The translations under genes and the position numbers were made by a program. The notes under the pieces were generated by a model. That model worked only from the letters and a program-made list of their open reading frames with translations. It did not search any database and was not told the origin of the DNA. Shown here piece by piece: positions 1 through 11,500 of a stretch of DNA of 64,000 bases. Positions within the stretch are counted from its first letter, which is position 1. Each line of letters begins with the position of its first letter. This stretch comes from Hypericibacter adhaerens (lineage in GTDB: Bacteria; Pseudomonadota; Alphaproteobacteria; Dongiales; Dongiaceae). Location of the stretch: assembly GCF_008728835.1 (NCBI RefSeq), contig NZ_CP042582.1:1736001-1800000 (forward strand), written 5' to 3'.

Positions 1-1
1 C

Positions 2-3000
2 GACCAGATCGATGGCGACAACGGCGCCGACACGATCTTCGGCGGCAAGATCCAGGGCGGCAGCGGCAACGACAGCATCTATGCCGGCGACTGCATCAGC
101 GGCGGCAACGGCGACGACAGCATCGAAGGCAACGCCATCTTCGGCGGCGACGGCAACGACAGCATCGACAGCCACGACGACATCGCCGGCAACAACGGCG
201 ACGACATCATCGAGGGCGGCCGGATATTCGGCGACAATGGCAACGACACGATCAATGCCGGCGACGATATCTATGGCGGCGCCGGCAACGACCTGGTCGT
301 GGGCGACTCCATCGCCGGCGGCGACGGCAACGACCTGATCTATGCCTACGACCATATCGAGGGCAACGACGCCGCCGATACGCTCGAGGGCGGCAACATC
401 GCCGGCGGCAGCGGCAACGACAGCATCTATGCCGGCGACTGCATCTCCGGCGGCAATGGCGACGACACCATCGATGGCGACGTGATCCACGGCGGCGACG
501 GCAGCGACTCGATCAGCAGCCACGACGACATCACCGGCGACAACGGCGACGACACCATCTTCGGCGGCAAGATCGGCGGCAACAACGGCAACGACACGAT
601 CGATGCCGGCGACGATATCTCCGGCGGCTCGGGCGACGACACCATCGCCGGCAACGATATCTGGGGCGACAACGCCGCCGACGGCAACGACCTGATCTGC
701 AGCCACGATCGGATCGACGGCGACGACGGCGACGATTCGATCGCCGGCGGCTTCATCTCGGGCGACAACGGTAACGACAGCATCTATGCCGGCGACTGCA
801 TCTCGGGCGGCAACGGCGACGACACGATCGCCGGCGACCGGATCACCGGCGGCAACGGCAACGATTATGTGAGCAGCCACGACGACATCGCTGGCGACGA
901 CGGCGAGGATTCGATCTTCGGCGGCAGCATCACCGGCGACAACGGCGACGACTCCATCTATGCCGGCGACTGCATCTCGGGCGGGTCGGGCAACGACACG
1001 ATTGCCGGCAACACCGTCGAGGGCGGCAACGGCAACGACAGCATCGACAGCTCCGACGACATCTACGGCGACAACGGCAACGATTCGATCCTTGGCGGCG
1101 AGATCTCGGGCGGGAACGGCGACGACACGATCGATGCCCACGACTGCATCTCGGGCGGCGACGGCAAGGACACGATTGCCGGCGACGACATCCAAGGCGG
1201 CAACGGCAACGACTATGTCAGCAGCCACGACGACATCTACGGCGGCAAGGGCGACGATCTGATCTCGGGCGGCCAGATCGCCGGCGACAACGGCAACGAC
1301 AGCATCTATGCCGGCGACTATGTCCGCGGCGGGTCGGGCAACGACACGATCGACGGCAACGCCATCAGCGGCGGCGACGGCGACGACAGCATCTACAGCC
1401 AGGACAACGTCTACGGCGACAACGGCGCCGACTCGATCTTCGGCGGCAAGATCACCGGCGGTGCCGGCAACGACACGATCAATGCCGACGACTATATCTC
1501 GGGCGGCGACGGCAACGACACCATCCGCGGCGACGAGATCCAGGGCAACGACGGCAACGACGTGATCACCAGCCACGACACGATCTTCGGCGACGCCGGC
1601 GAAGACACGATCCACGGCGGCCTGATCGCCGGGAACAACGGCGACGACACGATCTATGCCGGCGACGGCATCTACGGCGGGGAAGGCAACGACAGCATCG
1701 AGGGCAACCAGATCTACGGCGGCGACGGCAACGACAGTGTCGTCAGCTACGACGGCATCAACGGCAACAACGGCGACGACTACATCCTCGGCGGCCAGAT
1801 CTCGGGTGGCGAGGACAACGACACCGTCCGTGCCGGCGACTACATCAGCGGCGACAACGGCAACGACACGATCGCCGGTGACTCGATCTTCGGTGACAAT
1901 GGCGACGACAAGCTGTTCGGCCAGGACACGATCTATGGCGGCGAGGGTAGCGACTCGATCCTCGGCGACAGCATCTTCGGCGGCAACGGCAACGACAAGA
2001 TCGTGGGCTCCGACTCCATCGACGGCGGCAATGGCGACGACACGATCGTCGGCGGCCTGATCGCCGGCGGCGAGGGCGACGATTGCATCACCGACAACGA
2101 CTACATCCTGGCGGGCGACGGCAACGACACCGTTCTCGGCAGCCAGATCGACGGCGGGAACGGCAACGACGACATCACCGACAACGACACGATCTATGGT
2201 CAGGCCGGCGACGACACCATCGTCGGCAGCTCGATCGACGGCGGCGACGGCGACGACACGATCAACGACAACGACTCCATCGTGGCCGACGGCAATGACA
2301 GCGTGATCGGCGACTCCATCCGCGGCGGCAACGGCCAGGACTACATCGTCGCGATGGATCACATCTACGCCGGAATCGACAACGACACGGTCAACGGCGG
2401 CCGGATCGACGGCGGCGCCGGCGACGATCAGATCTTCGACGGCGATCATCTCGACGCCGGCAGCGGCGACGATACGGTGCTCGGCAGCCAGATTGCCGGC
2501 GGTGATGGCAACGACTTCATCGTCGACAACGACTGGATCGGCGGCGGCGAGGGCAACGATACGCTGGTCGGCGACTCGATCATCGGCGGCAACGGCAACG
2601 ATCTGATCTTCGCCTACGACCAGATCGAGGGGGGCAACGGCAACGACTCCATCGTCGGCGACGGCTTCATAGACGGCGGCGACGGCAACGACGTCGTCTA
2701 TGCCAACGATTTCCTCTATGGCGGCGACGGCGACGACACTATCTATGGCGACGGGCCCGGCCCCAATGACGGGCTGTTCGGCGAGACGGTCTATGCCGGC
2801 GATCTGATCTATGGCGGCAACGGCAACGACTTCATCCATGGCGGTGCCGGCAACGACGTGATCTATGGCGAGAACGGCAACGACTCGATCTTCGGCGATA
2901 ACGGCAACGACTCCATCCATGGCGGGGACGGCAACGACACCCTCTTCGGTAACGATGGCGACGACACCGTCCTCGGCGACAATGGCGAGGACACGATCCT

Positions 3001-5233
3001 TGGCCAGAACGGCAACGACCTGCTCTATGGCGGTGCTGGCAACGACACGATCCGGGGTGGCGAGGGCGACGACAGCCTGAACGGCGACAACGGCAACGAC
3101 TCCCTCTACGGCGACAACGGCAACGACACCATCGACGGTGGCAACGGCAACGACACCATCTACGGTGGCGAGGGGGACGACTCCGTCTACGGCGGTGGGG
3201 ACAATGACAGCATCCTCGGCGAGAACGGTAACGACACGCTCTTCGGCGGGGACGGCGGCGACACCGTCTATGGCGGCAACGGCAACGACTCGATCGATGG
3301 CGGCGGCCTGAACGACAGCCTCTTCGGCGAGAACGGCAACGACACCATCGAGGGTGGCGACGATCAGGACACGATCCTGGGCGGCAACGGCAACGACAGC
3401 GTCGACGGCGGCAACGGCAACGACACCATCCTGGGCAACAGCGGAAACGACACGCTAACCGGCGGCGATGGCAACGACACCATCCATGGTGACGACGGCC
3501 TGGCCCAGAACGGCAACGACAGCATCGACGGCGGCAACGGCAACGACTCGCTCTATGGCGACGAAGGCGACGACACCGTCCATGGCGGCGAGGATCAGGA
3601 TACGATCTTCGGCGGCAACGGGAACGACCAGCTCTTCGGCGACAATGGCAACGACTCGATCCTGGGCGGTGCCAACTCCGACACGATCGATGGCGGCAAC
3701 GGCAACGACCACCTGGCCGGCAACGAAGGCAGCGACCTGATCTATGGCGGCGACGGCGACGACACGATCGAGGGCGACGACAACGCCGACACGATCGATG
3801 GCGGCAACGGCAACGACCATATCAGCGGCGATCAGGGCAACGACTCGATCTTCGGCGGTGACGGCAACGACAACATCACCGGCGACCAGGGCGACGACAA
3901 GATCGAGGGCGGCAACGGCAACGACGTGCTCGACGGCGGCAATGCCGGAGAGGACACGCTCAGCTACGCCCATGCGGGTGGCTCGGTCATCGTCGATCTC
4001 GGCGCCGGCATCGCGACCGGCGCGGAGGGCACGGACACCGTCAGCAATTTCGAGGATGTGACGGGTTCGAACTTCAACGACACCATCACGGGCGACAACT
4101 TCAACAACGTCTTGTTGGGCGGTAACGGAGCCGACCTCATCCATGGCGGTGGCGGTGACGACACCATCCTGGGCGACGGGGGCGCCGACGGCAACGACAC
4201 CCTCTACGGCGACAACGGCAACGACAGCATCCTGGGCGACGTCGACAACGACCTGATCTATGGCGGCAACGGCAACGACACGCTCGATGGCGGTGATGGC
4301 AACGACACCATAAACGGCGGGGACGGCAACGATCTTGCCCATGGCCGCGCCGGCAACGACTACATCTTCGACGGCAAGTTCGACGGTGGGAACGACACCT
4401 TCTTCGGCGACGCCGGCAACGACACCATCTACGGCGGCGATGGCAACGACAGCCTCGATGGCGGTGCCGACAACGATCAGCTGCACGGCGATAACGGCAA
4501 CGACACGCTCATCGGCGGCGATGGCGACGACACGCTGTTCGGCGGCTGGGACAACGACAGCCTCTCCGGCGGCAACGGCAACGACAGCCTCTCGGGCGAC
4601 AACGGCAACGACACCCTGAGCGGCGGCGACGACAACGACACGCTGTTCGGCGGCAAGGGCAACGATCAGCTCAACGGCGACAACGGCAATGACAGCCTCG
4701 ACGGCGGCGACGGCAGGGACACGCTGCACGGCGGCGAGGGCAACGACACGCTGTCGGGTGCCGACGACTCGCATGACCAGCTGTTCGGCGACAACGGCAA
4801 CGACCTGATCGTGTTCGGCGATCACGGTGCCACTTACGACGGCGGCAACGGGCACGACGCGCTGAAGGTGACCGGCAACCAGAACTTCACGACGTTCGAC
4901 CAGAACACCAACAGCATCGAGATGCTCGATCTACGCAGCGGGGCCGCCAACTCGGTGACGCTGAACGCCGCCGACGTCCTCGACTTCTCGCAGAACGGCG
5001 GCACGGGCGAAACCTTCAACAGCGCCGCGATCGGTCTGGTGATCCGTGGAGACACGGGCGGCACCCACGATACAGTCAATCTCAACGCGACCAGCTCGCA
5101 CCACTTCACCTTGCTGGGCACCATGACCATGACGGACACGGCGACCTATGGCAGCGGCACCTTCAATGTCTATGCCGACGATCAGGGACACCAGGTGGCG
5201 ATCGAGCAGGGGGTGACGGTCAACGCCTCCTGA
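2..5233 (+). CDS. Giant RTX repeat protein A (5' end outside window)
   Basis: The reading frame is open from the first bases of the window, so only the last 1743 residues are seen. Residues up to about 915 are extended RTX repeats of alternating 14 and 15 residues (GGxGxDxI followed by xGDxIx or AGDCIS). A junction motif ([10 protein letters not shown]) near nt 2788-2817 leads into classic nonapeptide RTX repeats (GGxGxDxUx). Around nt 3960-4130 these are broken by a non-repeat segment ([12 protein letters not shown] ... [13 protein letters not shown]). The last 130 residues are the non-repeat C-terminal domain shared with paralogues C, D and E ([11 protein letters not shown] ... [14 protein letters not shown]), the usual place of an uncleaved type I secretion signal. 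RTX repeats bind calcium and fold into a beta-solenoid outside the cell. A strong terminator follows the stop. The N-terminus cannot be judged. Adhesin or matrix function is inferred. Confidence 0.9.
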   Translation, partial: DQIDGDNGADTIFGGKIQGGSGNDSIYAGDCISGGNGDDSIEGNAIFGGDGNDSIDSHDDIAGNNGDDIIEGGRIFGDNGNDTINAGDDIYGGAGNDLVVGDSIAGGDGNDLIYAYDHIEGNDAADTLEGGNIAGGSGNDSIYAGDCISGGNGDDTIDGDVIHGGDGSDSISSHDDITGDNGDDTIFGGKIGGNNGNDTIDAGDDISGGSGDDTIAGNDIWGDNAADGNDLICSHDRIDGDDGDDSIAGGFISGDNGNDSIYAGDCISGGNGDDTIAGDRITGGNGNDYVSSHDDIAGDDGEDSIFGGSITGDNGDDSIYAGDCISGGSGNDTIAGNTVEGGNGNDSIDSSDDIYGDNGNDSILGGEISGGNGDDTIDAHDCISGGDGKDTIAGDDIQGGNGNDYVSSHDDIYGGKGDDLISGGQIAGDNGNDSIYAGDYVRGGSGNDTIDGNAISGGDGDDSIYSQDNVYGDNGADSIFGGKITGGAGNDTINADDYISGGDGNDTIRGDEIQGNDGNDVITSHDTIFGDAGEDTIHGGLIAGNNGDDTIYAGDGIYGGEGNDSIEGNQIYGGDGNDSVVSYDGINGNNGDDYILGGQISGGEDNDTVRAGDYISGDNGNDTIAGDSIFGDNGDDKLFGQDTIYGGEGSDSILGDSIFGGNGNDKIVGSDSIDGGNGDDTIVGGLIAGGEGDDCITDNDYILAGDGNDTVLGSQIDGGNGNDDITDNDTIYGQAGDDTIVGSSIDGGDGDDTINDNDSIVADGNDSVIGDSIRGGNGQDYIVAMDHIYAGIDNDTVNGGRIDGGAGDDQIFDGDHLDAGSGDDTVLGSQIAGGDGNDFIVDNDWIGGGEGNDTLVGDSIIGGNGNDLIFAYDQIEGGNGNDSIVGDGFIDGGDGNDVVYANDFLYGGDGDDTIYGDGPGPNDGLFGETVYAGDLIYGGNGNDFIHGGAGNDVIYGENGNDSIFGDNGNDSIHGGDGNDTLFGNDGDDTVLGDNGEDTILGQNGNDLLYGGAGNDTIRGGEGDDSLNGDNGNDSLYGDNGNDTIDGGNGNDTIYGGEGDDSVYGGGDNDSILGENGNDTLFGGDGGDTVYGGNGNDSIDGGGLNDSLFGENGNDTIEGGDDQDTILGGNGNDSVDGGNGNDTILGNSGNDTLTGGDGNDTIHGDDGLAQNGNDSIDGGNGNDSLYGDEGDDTVHGGEDQDTIFGGNGNDQLFGDNGNDSILGGANSDTIDGGNGNDHLAGNEGSDLIYGGDGDDTIEGDDNADTIDGGNGNDHISGDQGNDSIFGGDGNDNITGDQGDDKIEGGNGNDVLDGGNAGEDTLSYAHAGGSVIVDLGAGIATGAEGTDTVSNFEDVTGSNFNDTITGDNFNNVLLGGNGADLIHGGGGDDTILGDGGADGNDTLYGDNGNDSILGDVDNDLIYGGNGNDTLDGGDGNDTINGGDGNDLAHGRAGNDYIFDGKFDGGNDTFFGDAGNDTIYGGDGNDSLDGGADNDQLHGDNGNDTLIGGDGDDTLFGGWDNDSLSGGNGNDSLSGDNGNDTLSGGDDNDTLFGGKGNDQLNGDNGNDSLDGGDGRDTLHGGEGNDTLSGADDSHDQLFGDNGNDLIVFGDHGATYDGGNGHDALKVTGNQNFTTFDQNTNSIEMLDLRSGAANSVTLNAADVLDFSQNGGTGETFNSAAIGLVIRGDTGGTHDTVNLNATSSHHFTLLGTMTMTDTATYGSGTFNVYADDQGHQVAIEQGVTVNAS

Positions 5234-5261
5234 TCGACCCCGCGATCGGTTCGATCAAACG

Positions 5262-5295
5262 GCGGGCGCCCTGTCCGGGGGCGCCCGCTTTTTTT
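5262..5295 (+). terminator. Intrinsic terminator of RTX gene A
   Basis: A 10-bp perfect stem, GCGGGCGCCC at 5262-5271 and GGGCGCCCGC at 5279-5288, is followed by seven T at 5289-5295. It lies 29 bases after the stop codon. Nearly the same hairpin follows RTX genes B, C and D. Confidence 0.9.
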
Positions 5296-5600
5296 GTGGC
5301 GGCGGCCGCTCGAGAACGCCGGGCCCGCGCGTCGCGGCTCCTTGATATGAGTGCAGGCCTGCAGTCCGCCTTCCGAGCTCAATGAGCCCGGATGCAAGGG
5401 CAAGGGGGAAGCGCAGGACGTCCCCTTCCGCCCGCCGCCCGTCCATGACCGCGTCTTCATGAATTCTGGAATTTCGTGAAGGATTGGTGAGTTGTCGGAT
5501 GGGGCGGCGCCGCGAGATCGCCGAAAATGCGAGCGATATCGATCTAGTTTTCAGCAGCTTAGGGGAAAGCCCACGTTTAAAAAGCAGTTAATCACACTAT
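5296..5600. other. Intergenic region between RTX A and B, no gene seen
   Basis: I see no convincing coding sequence or RNA gene here. The stretch becomes more AT-rich after about 5540 and runs into the conserved upstream element of RTX gene B. Short matches to the region before RTX C (CCGAAAATRCG and CAGTTAATCACA) show that the two leaders share ancestry beyond the identical block. Confidence 0.6.
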
Positions 5601-5660
5601 GATGTATTGGTTTGGGCGGGAATCCAATCCAATTTACTTAAAAAATAGCTAATGTTTCCG
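5601..5660 (+). promoter_or_regulatory. Conserved two-part upstream element of RTX B
   Basis: Element 1, GATGTAT, is at 5601-5607 and element 2, TAATGTTTCC, starts at 5650. They lie 134 and 85 bases before the ATG. The same pair, 49-51 bases apart, is found before RTX C, D and E. Role (promoter, operator or leader) is inferred only from conservation and spacing. Confidence 0.45.
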
Positions 5661-8528
5661 CCGTGCCCGCGGCAAGACTCCGCGGGATTTCGGCACTCAT
5701 GAGGGGTGCCGATCGACCTATTCGGGGGCAGATCATGGCGACGGACAGCACCACTCCCATCACGGCGGGTATCGGCAGCGACGGTCACACGGGCGCGCCG
5801 GCGGCACCGGAAGCGGCTGCGGGCGCCGGCCCGGCGCCCGCAGCCCCCGCGGCGGTGCAGCCGGGCGAGGTGCAGCTGGCGGCGGCCAAGGTGGTCGAGG
5901 TGAACGAGCCGGCGGCCGGCGAGACGGTGAAGGTGGAGGTCGCGGCCGACGAGCAGCTGAAGCTCGATTTCGACATCGCCAAGTCGGAAGTGACGGAGAC
6001 CCCCGAGGGCATCGAGATCACCACCCCCGACGGTGGTCACGTGCTCCTGGTCGGCATGACCATGGACGAGTTCCTGGCGGCGCTGGGCGTCGGCGAGCTG
6101 CCGACCGCGGCCGGCGGCGCGCAGGCGGGCACAGGTGCGGCCAATACCGGCCACTTCCTCACTCCCTTCGGCCTGGCGGGCCTGCTCGCCGGCCTGTTCG
6201 ACAACGGCCCGATCGGCCCGACCTCGCTGCTCTACGGCGTGCCGGAGCCCCTGACCGGCCCGATCGACAAGCTCGATTTCCACAACTGCCTGTTCACGCC
6301 GAACAACGACTGCGTGGACTTCGATTCCGTCACGGGCGCGGTCGGCGTGTTCTATGACGAGGACTGCTTCTATCACGCCCTCGAGGGCGACGATCACGTC
6401 TGGCTGCCGTCGAACAAGACCGAGGCCGACGAGATCCTCTACGACCCGAACCACGGGTTCTTCGGCGACGAGGGCAACGACGCCATCTATGGCGGCGCGC
6501 TGAACGACATCGTCTCGGGCGGCGCCGGCAACGACAAGCTGGTCGGCGACGGGACCTGCGACAGCCTGTTCGCGGCCAAGGGCGGCAACGGCGGCGACAG
6601 CTTCTTCTTCGCGGGCAGCAACGACACGCTGGTGGGCGATGCGGGCAACGACACCATCATCGGCGACCACCTGATCGGCTCGAACGGCGACGATTCCCTG
6701 GGCGGCGACGATTCGCTGGTGGGCGGGGACGGCAACGACATCATCCACGGCGACAAGCTGCTCGGTGCCAACGGCGACGACACGCTGCACGGCGACGACA
6801 AGATCCTCGGCGGCAAGGGCCGGGACCTGCTGGTGGGCGACAAGATGTTCGGCGGCCTCGGGGACGATGTCTTCGACGGGAACGACCGGATCTGGGGCGA
6901 CGCCGGCGACGACACCATCCTGGGCGACAAGATGGTGGGCGGCCCTGGCGACGACCTGTTCTTCGCGCAAGACACGATCTCGGGCGGGGACGGCGACGAC
7001 AAGATCATCGGCGACGTGATCTTCGGCGACAAGGGAGGCGTCAGCGGCGCCGAGAAGCTGGTCGCCTATCTCGATCCGTGCGACTGCGAGGACTTCGAGG
7101 AGTCGGTGGCGTTCGCCGACATCACGCTGGCCGAGGGTTCCGGCGACGACACCATCTATGCCGACGATTCCATCACGGGCGGCAACGGCAAGGACGTGGT
7201 GCTCGGCGGCTATATCGACGGCGGCAACGGCGACGACTACATCCAGGACGAAGACAAGATCTTCGGCGAGAACGGCAGCGACGAGCTGATCGGCAGCGCC
7301 ATCTTCGGCGGCAAGGGCGACGACTACATCTCGGACGACGACAAGATCGTCGGCGGCGCCGGCAACGACGGGATCCTCGGCGGCGTGGTCGAGGGCGATT
7401 CCGGCAACGACACCATCTACGACAGCGACTGCATCTACGGCGGCACCGGCAACGACTATATCGTGGGCGGCAAGGTCGTCGGCGGCGCGGGCAACGACTA
7501 TCTCGTCAACTACGACGACATCTACGGCGAGGACGGCGACGATTCGATCGTCGGCGATTCGATCTTCGGCGAGAAGGGCGACGACACGATCTATGCCGGC
7601 GAGGACATCTACGGCGGCAAAGGCAACGACAAGCTGATCGGCAACCTCATCGCGGGCAACGACGGCAACGACTACATCGAGAGCCACGACTACATCTACG
7701 GCGAGGACGGCCAGGACAAGATCTTCGGCGGCCAGATCGACGGCGGCGACGGCAACGACACGGTCTATGCCGGCGACTATATGAGCGGCGGCCGCGGCAA
7801 CGACCTGATCGAGGGCGACGCCATCTACGGCGGCGAGGGCGACGACTACATCTCCAGCCACGACACGGCCTATGGCGGCGACGGCGACGACAAGATCTTC
7901 GGCGGCTTCATCTACGGCGAGAGCGGCGACGACACGATCTATGCCGGCGACTATGTGTCGGCCGGCAACGGCGACGACACGGTCCTCGGCAACAAGCTGG
8001 CCGGCGAATACGGCGACGACAGCATCGACAGCCACGACACGATCTACGGCGACAGCGGCGACGACAAGATCTTCGGCGGCAAGATCACCGGCGGCGTCGG
8101 CAACGACACGATCCATGCCGGCGACACGATCCGTGGCGGCGACGGCGACGACAGCATCGTCGGCGACACCATCACCGGCGACAACGGCAACGACCTGATC
8201 TGCGCCAGCGACGTCATCGCGGGCGGCAACGGCGACGACACCATCCAGGGCGGCTACATCGCCGGGGGCAACGGCGACGACACGATCGATGCCGGCGACT
8301 GCATCGCGGGCGACAACGGCGACGACACGATCAGCGGCGACACCGTCCGCGGCCAGAACGGCGACGACCGGATCAGCAGCCACGACGACATCAGCGGCGG
8401 CGACGGCGAGGACAACATCTTCGGCGGCAAGATCCAGGGCGACCTGAACGACGACACGATCCACGCCGGCGACAACATCTCGGGCGGAAGCGGAAACGAC
8501 ACCATCGGCGGCGACGCCATCTACGGCG
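5619..8528. repeat. Long direct repeat 1, copy 1 (RTX B 5' part)
   Basis: This 2910-base block covers the leader and first third of RTX gene B. It matches 13635-16544 at a constant offset of 8016 bases with no difference that I found. It ends abruptly inside the repeat array, at GACGCCATCTACGGCG. Identity at silent positions points to very recent duplication or gene conversion. Confidence 0.85.
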
Positions 8529-11500
8529 GCGAGGGCAACGACCTGATTTGCAGCGCCGACCACATCGAAGGTGATGACGGCCGCGACGACATCTATGGCG
8601 GCTATATCTCCGGCGGTTCCGGCAACGACACCATCGATGCCGGCGACTGCATCTCGGGCGGCAATGGTGTCGACGACATCACCGGCAACAGCATCTATGG
8701 CGACAGCGGCAACGACCGCATCCACAGCGACGACGACATTTCTGGCGACAATGGCGACGACAGCATCTTTGGTGGCTTCATCTCGGGCGGCAACGGCGAC
8801 GACACGATCCATGCCGGAGACCGCATCTCGGGGGGCGCTGGAAACGACCATATCTGGGGCGACACCATCGAAGGCAACAAAGGCAACGACCTGATCTGCA
8901 GCGCGGACCACATCGAGGGCGATGACGGCAACGACTCGATCTCCGGCGGCGACATCTACGGCGACGATGGCGAAGACACCATCAACGCCGGCGACTGCAT
9001 CTCGGGCGGCAATGGCGACGACGTCATCAGCGGCAATAACATCTCCGGCGGCGCCGGCAACGATGTCGTCTGCAGCAGCGACGACATCACCGGCGACAAT
9101 GGCGAGGACACCATCTCCGGCGGCTGGATCTTCGGTGACGCGGGCAACGACACGATCCATGCCGGCGACGATATCTCCGGCGGCTCCGGCAACGACACGA
9201 TCCAGGGCGACGGCATCTACGGGCAAAATGGCGACGACCTGATCTGCAGCGATGATCGCATCGAGGGTAACCAGGGCAACGACACGATCTCCGGCGGATT
9301 GATCGAGGGCAACGACGGCGACGACCAGGTCTACGCTGGCGACTGCATCTCGGGCGGCAACGGCGACGACACCATCGCCGGCAATGAAATCCGCGGCGGC
9401 GACGGCAACGACTACATCAACAGCGGTGACGACATCTTCGGGAACGACGGCAACGACACGATCCTCGGTGGCGTCATTTCCGGCGGCAACGGCGACGACA
9501 CGGTCGATGCCGGCGACAATATCTATGGCGGCAAGGGTGAGGACACGATCCTCGGCGACTCGATCTTCGGCGACAACGGCGACGACAAGCTGACCGGTCG
9601 TGACTATATCAGCGGCGGCTCCGGCAACGACATCGTCACCGGCGACTCGATCTTCGGCGGCGAGGGTGACGACAAGCTGTTCGGCCAGGACACGATCTAT
9701 GGCAACGACGGCAATGACAGCCTCAATGGCGGCATTCTCGCCGGCGGCAACGGCGACGATTGCATCACCGACAACGACTCGCTCTTCGGCGGGGCCGGCG
9801 ATGACACGATCCTCGGCAGCTCGATTTCCGGCGGCAACGGCAACGACGACATCACCGACAACGACACGGTCTATGGCGATGCAGGCGCCGACACGGTCGT
9901 CGGCAGCTTTATCCACGGCGACGCCGGCGACGATACCATCACCGATCAGGACTACATCCAGACCGATGGTGCCGACAGCGTCGTGGGCGATTCGATCTTC
10001 GGTGATGACGGCGACGACAAGATCGTCGGCAGCGACCTGATCTACACCTACGAAGACAACGACACCGTGAATGGTGGCGTGATCGACGGTGGCGCCGGCA
10101 ACGACAGCATCAGTGACCGCGACTCCATCGAAGGTGGCTCCGGTGACGACTACCTGCTTGGCAGCTCGATCTCGGGCGGCGAGGGTAACGATCAGATCGA
10201 TGATGGTGACACCATCTATGGCGGTGCCGGTAACGACGTCATCATCGGCAGCAATATCGATGGCGGCAACGGCGACGACTCGATCTACGACTCCGACTAC
10301 ATCGTGGCCGACGGCGAAGATTCCATCGTCGGCGACTCTATCCATGGTGGTAACGGACGAGACTATATCTACGCCAACGACGGGCTCTACGCGGGGGCGG
10401 CCGCAGACGTGGTCAATGGCGGCGTGATCTTCGGCGACGCCGGCGACGACACGATTTATGACGGCGACAATATGTATGGCGAGGATGGTGACGACTCGAT
10501 GCTCGGCGGCCAGATCGCCGGCGGCGCGGGCAACGACGCTATCAACGACTATGACTATATGGTCGGCGGCAATGGCAACGATACGCTGGTCGGCGACTCC
10601 ATCTTCGGCGACGACGGCAACGACAGCATCTACAGCGGCGACTGGATCGAGGGCGGCGACGGCGACGACAGCATCGTCGGCGGCGGCCACATTGATGGCG
10701 GCAACGGCAACGACTACATCTACGACCGCGACACGATCTACGGCGGCAACGGCAACGACACGATCTATGGCGATGCGCCGGGCGCCAACGACGGCCTGAT
10801 CGGCGAGACGGTCGACGCGAGCGACTCGATCGATGCCGGCAACGGCAACGACTATGTCCATGGCGGCGCCGGCGACGACACGATCTACGGCGGCGATGGC
10901 GAAGATTCGCTGTTCGGCGACAACGGCAACGACTCCATCTATGGCGGGTTCGGCAACGACACGATCCACGGCAACGAGGACAACGACGTCCTCAATGGCG
11001 GGAACGGAAACGACTCGCTCTACGGCGACAACGGCGACGACACCATCAACGGCGACTGGGGCAACGACACGATCTTCGGCGGCAACGGCGTCGACAAGGT
11101 CCATGGCGGCGAGAACGACGACAGCGTCCATGGCGACAATGGCAACGACTTGCTGTGGGGCGACAACGGCAACGACACCATCTACGGCGACGAAGGCAAC
11201 GACGCGATCGACGGCGGCGACAACGACGACTCGCTGCTCGGCGGCAATGGCAACGACACGATCTACGGCAATGCCGGCGCCGACACCGTCCTTGGCGGCG
11301 ATGGCGACGACTCGATCGACGGCGACGCCACTCTGTTCGACGGCAACGACCTGCTGTTCGGCGAGAACGGCAACGACACCATCTACGGCAATGTCGACCA
11401 GGACACGATCTTCGGCGGCAACGGCAACGACAGCGTCGACGGCGGCCTCGGCGAGGACACCATCCTCGGCAACAACGGCAACGACACGCTGGCGGGCAAC

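Noticed and set aside
5663-5734. GTG or upstream ATG start that would add 12-24 residues to RTX B and C
   Set aside because: MATDSTTP is shared by B, C and D, matches MAADS of E and has the better ribosome site. The upstream ATG (MRGA) is conserved in B-D, so it is not fully excluded.
7078-8574. Plus-strand Arg/Gln/His-rich frame inside RTX B (and its twin in C at 15094-16572)
   Set aside because: This is the second frame of the repeat codons; composition is absurd for a protein and it has no ribosome site.
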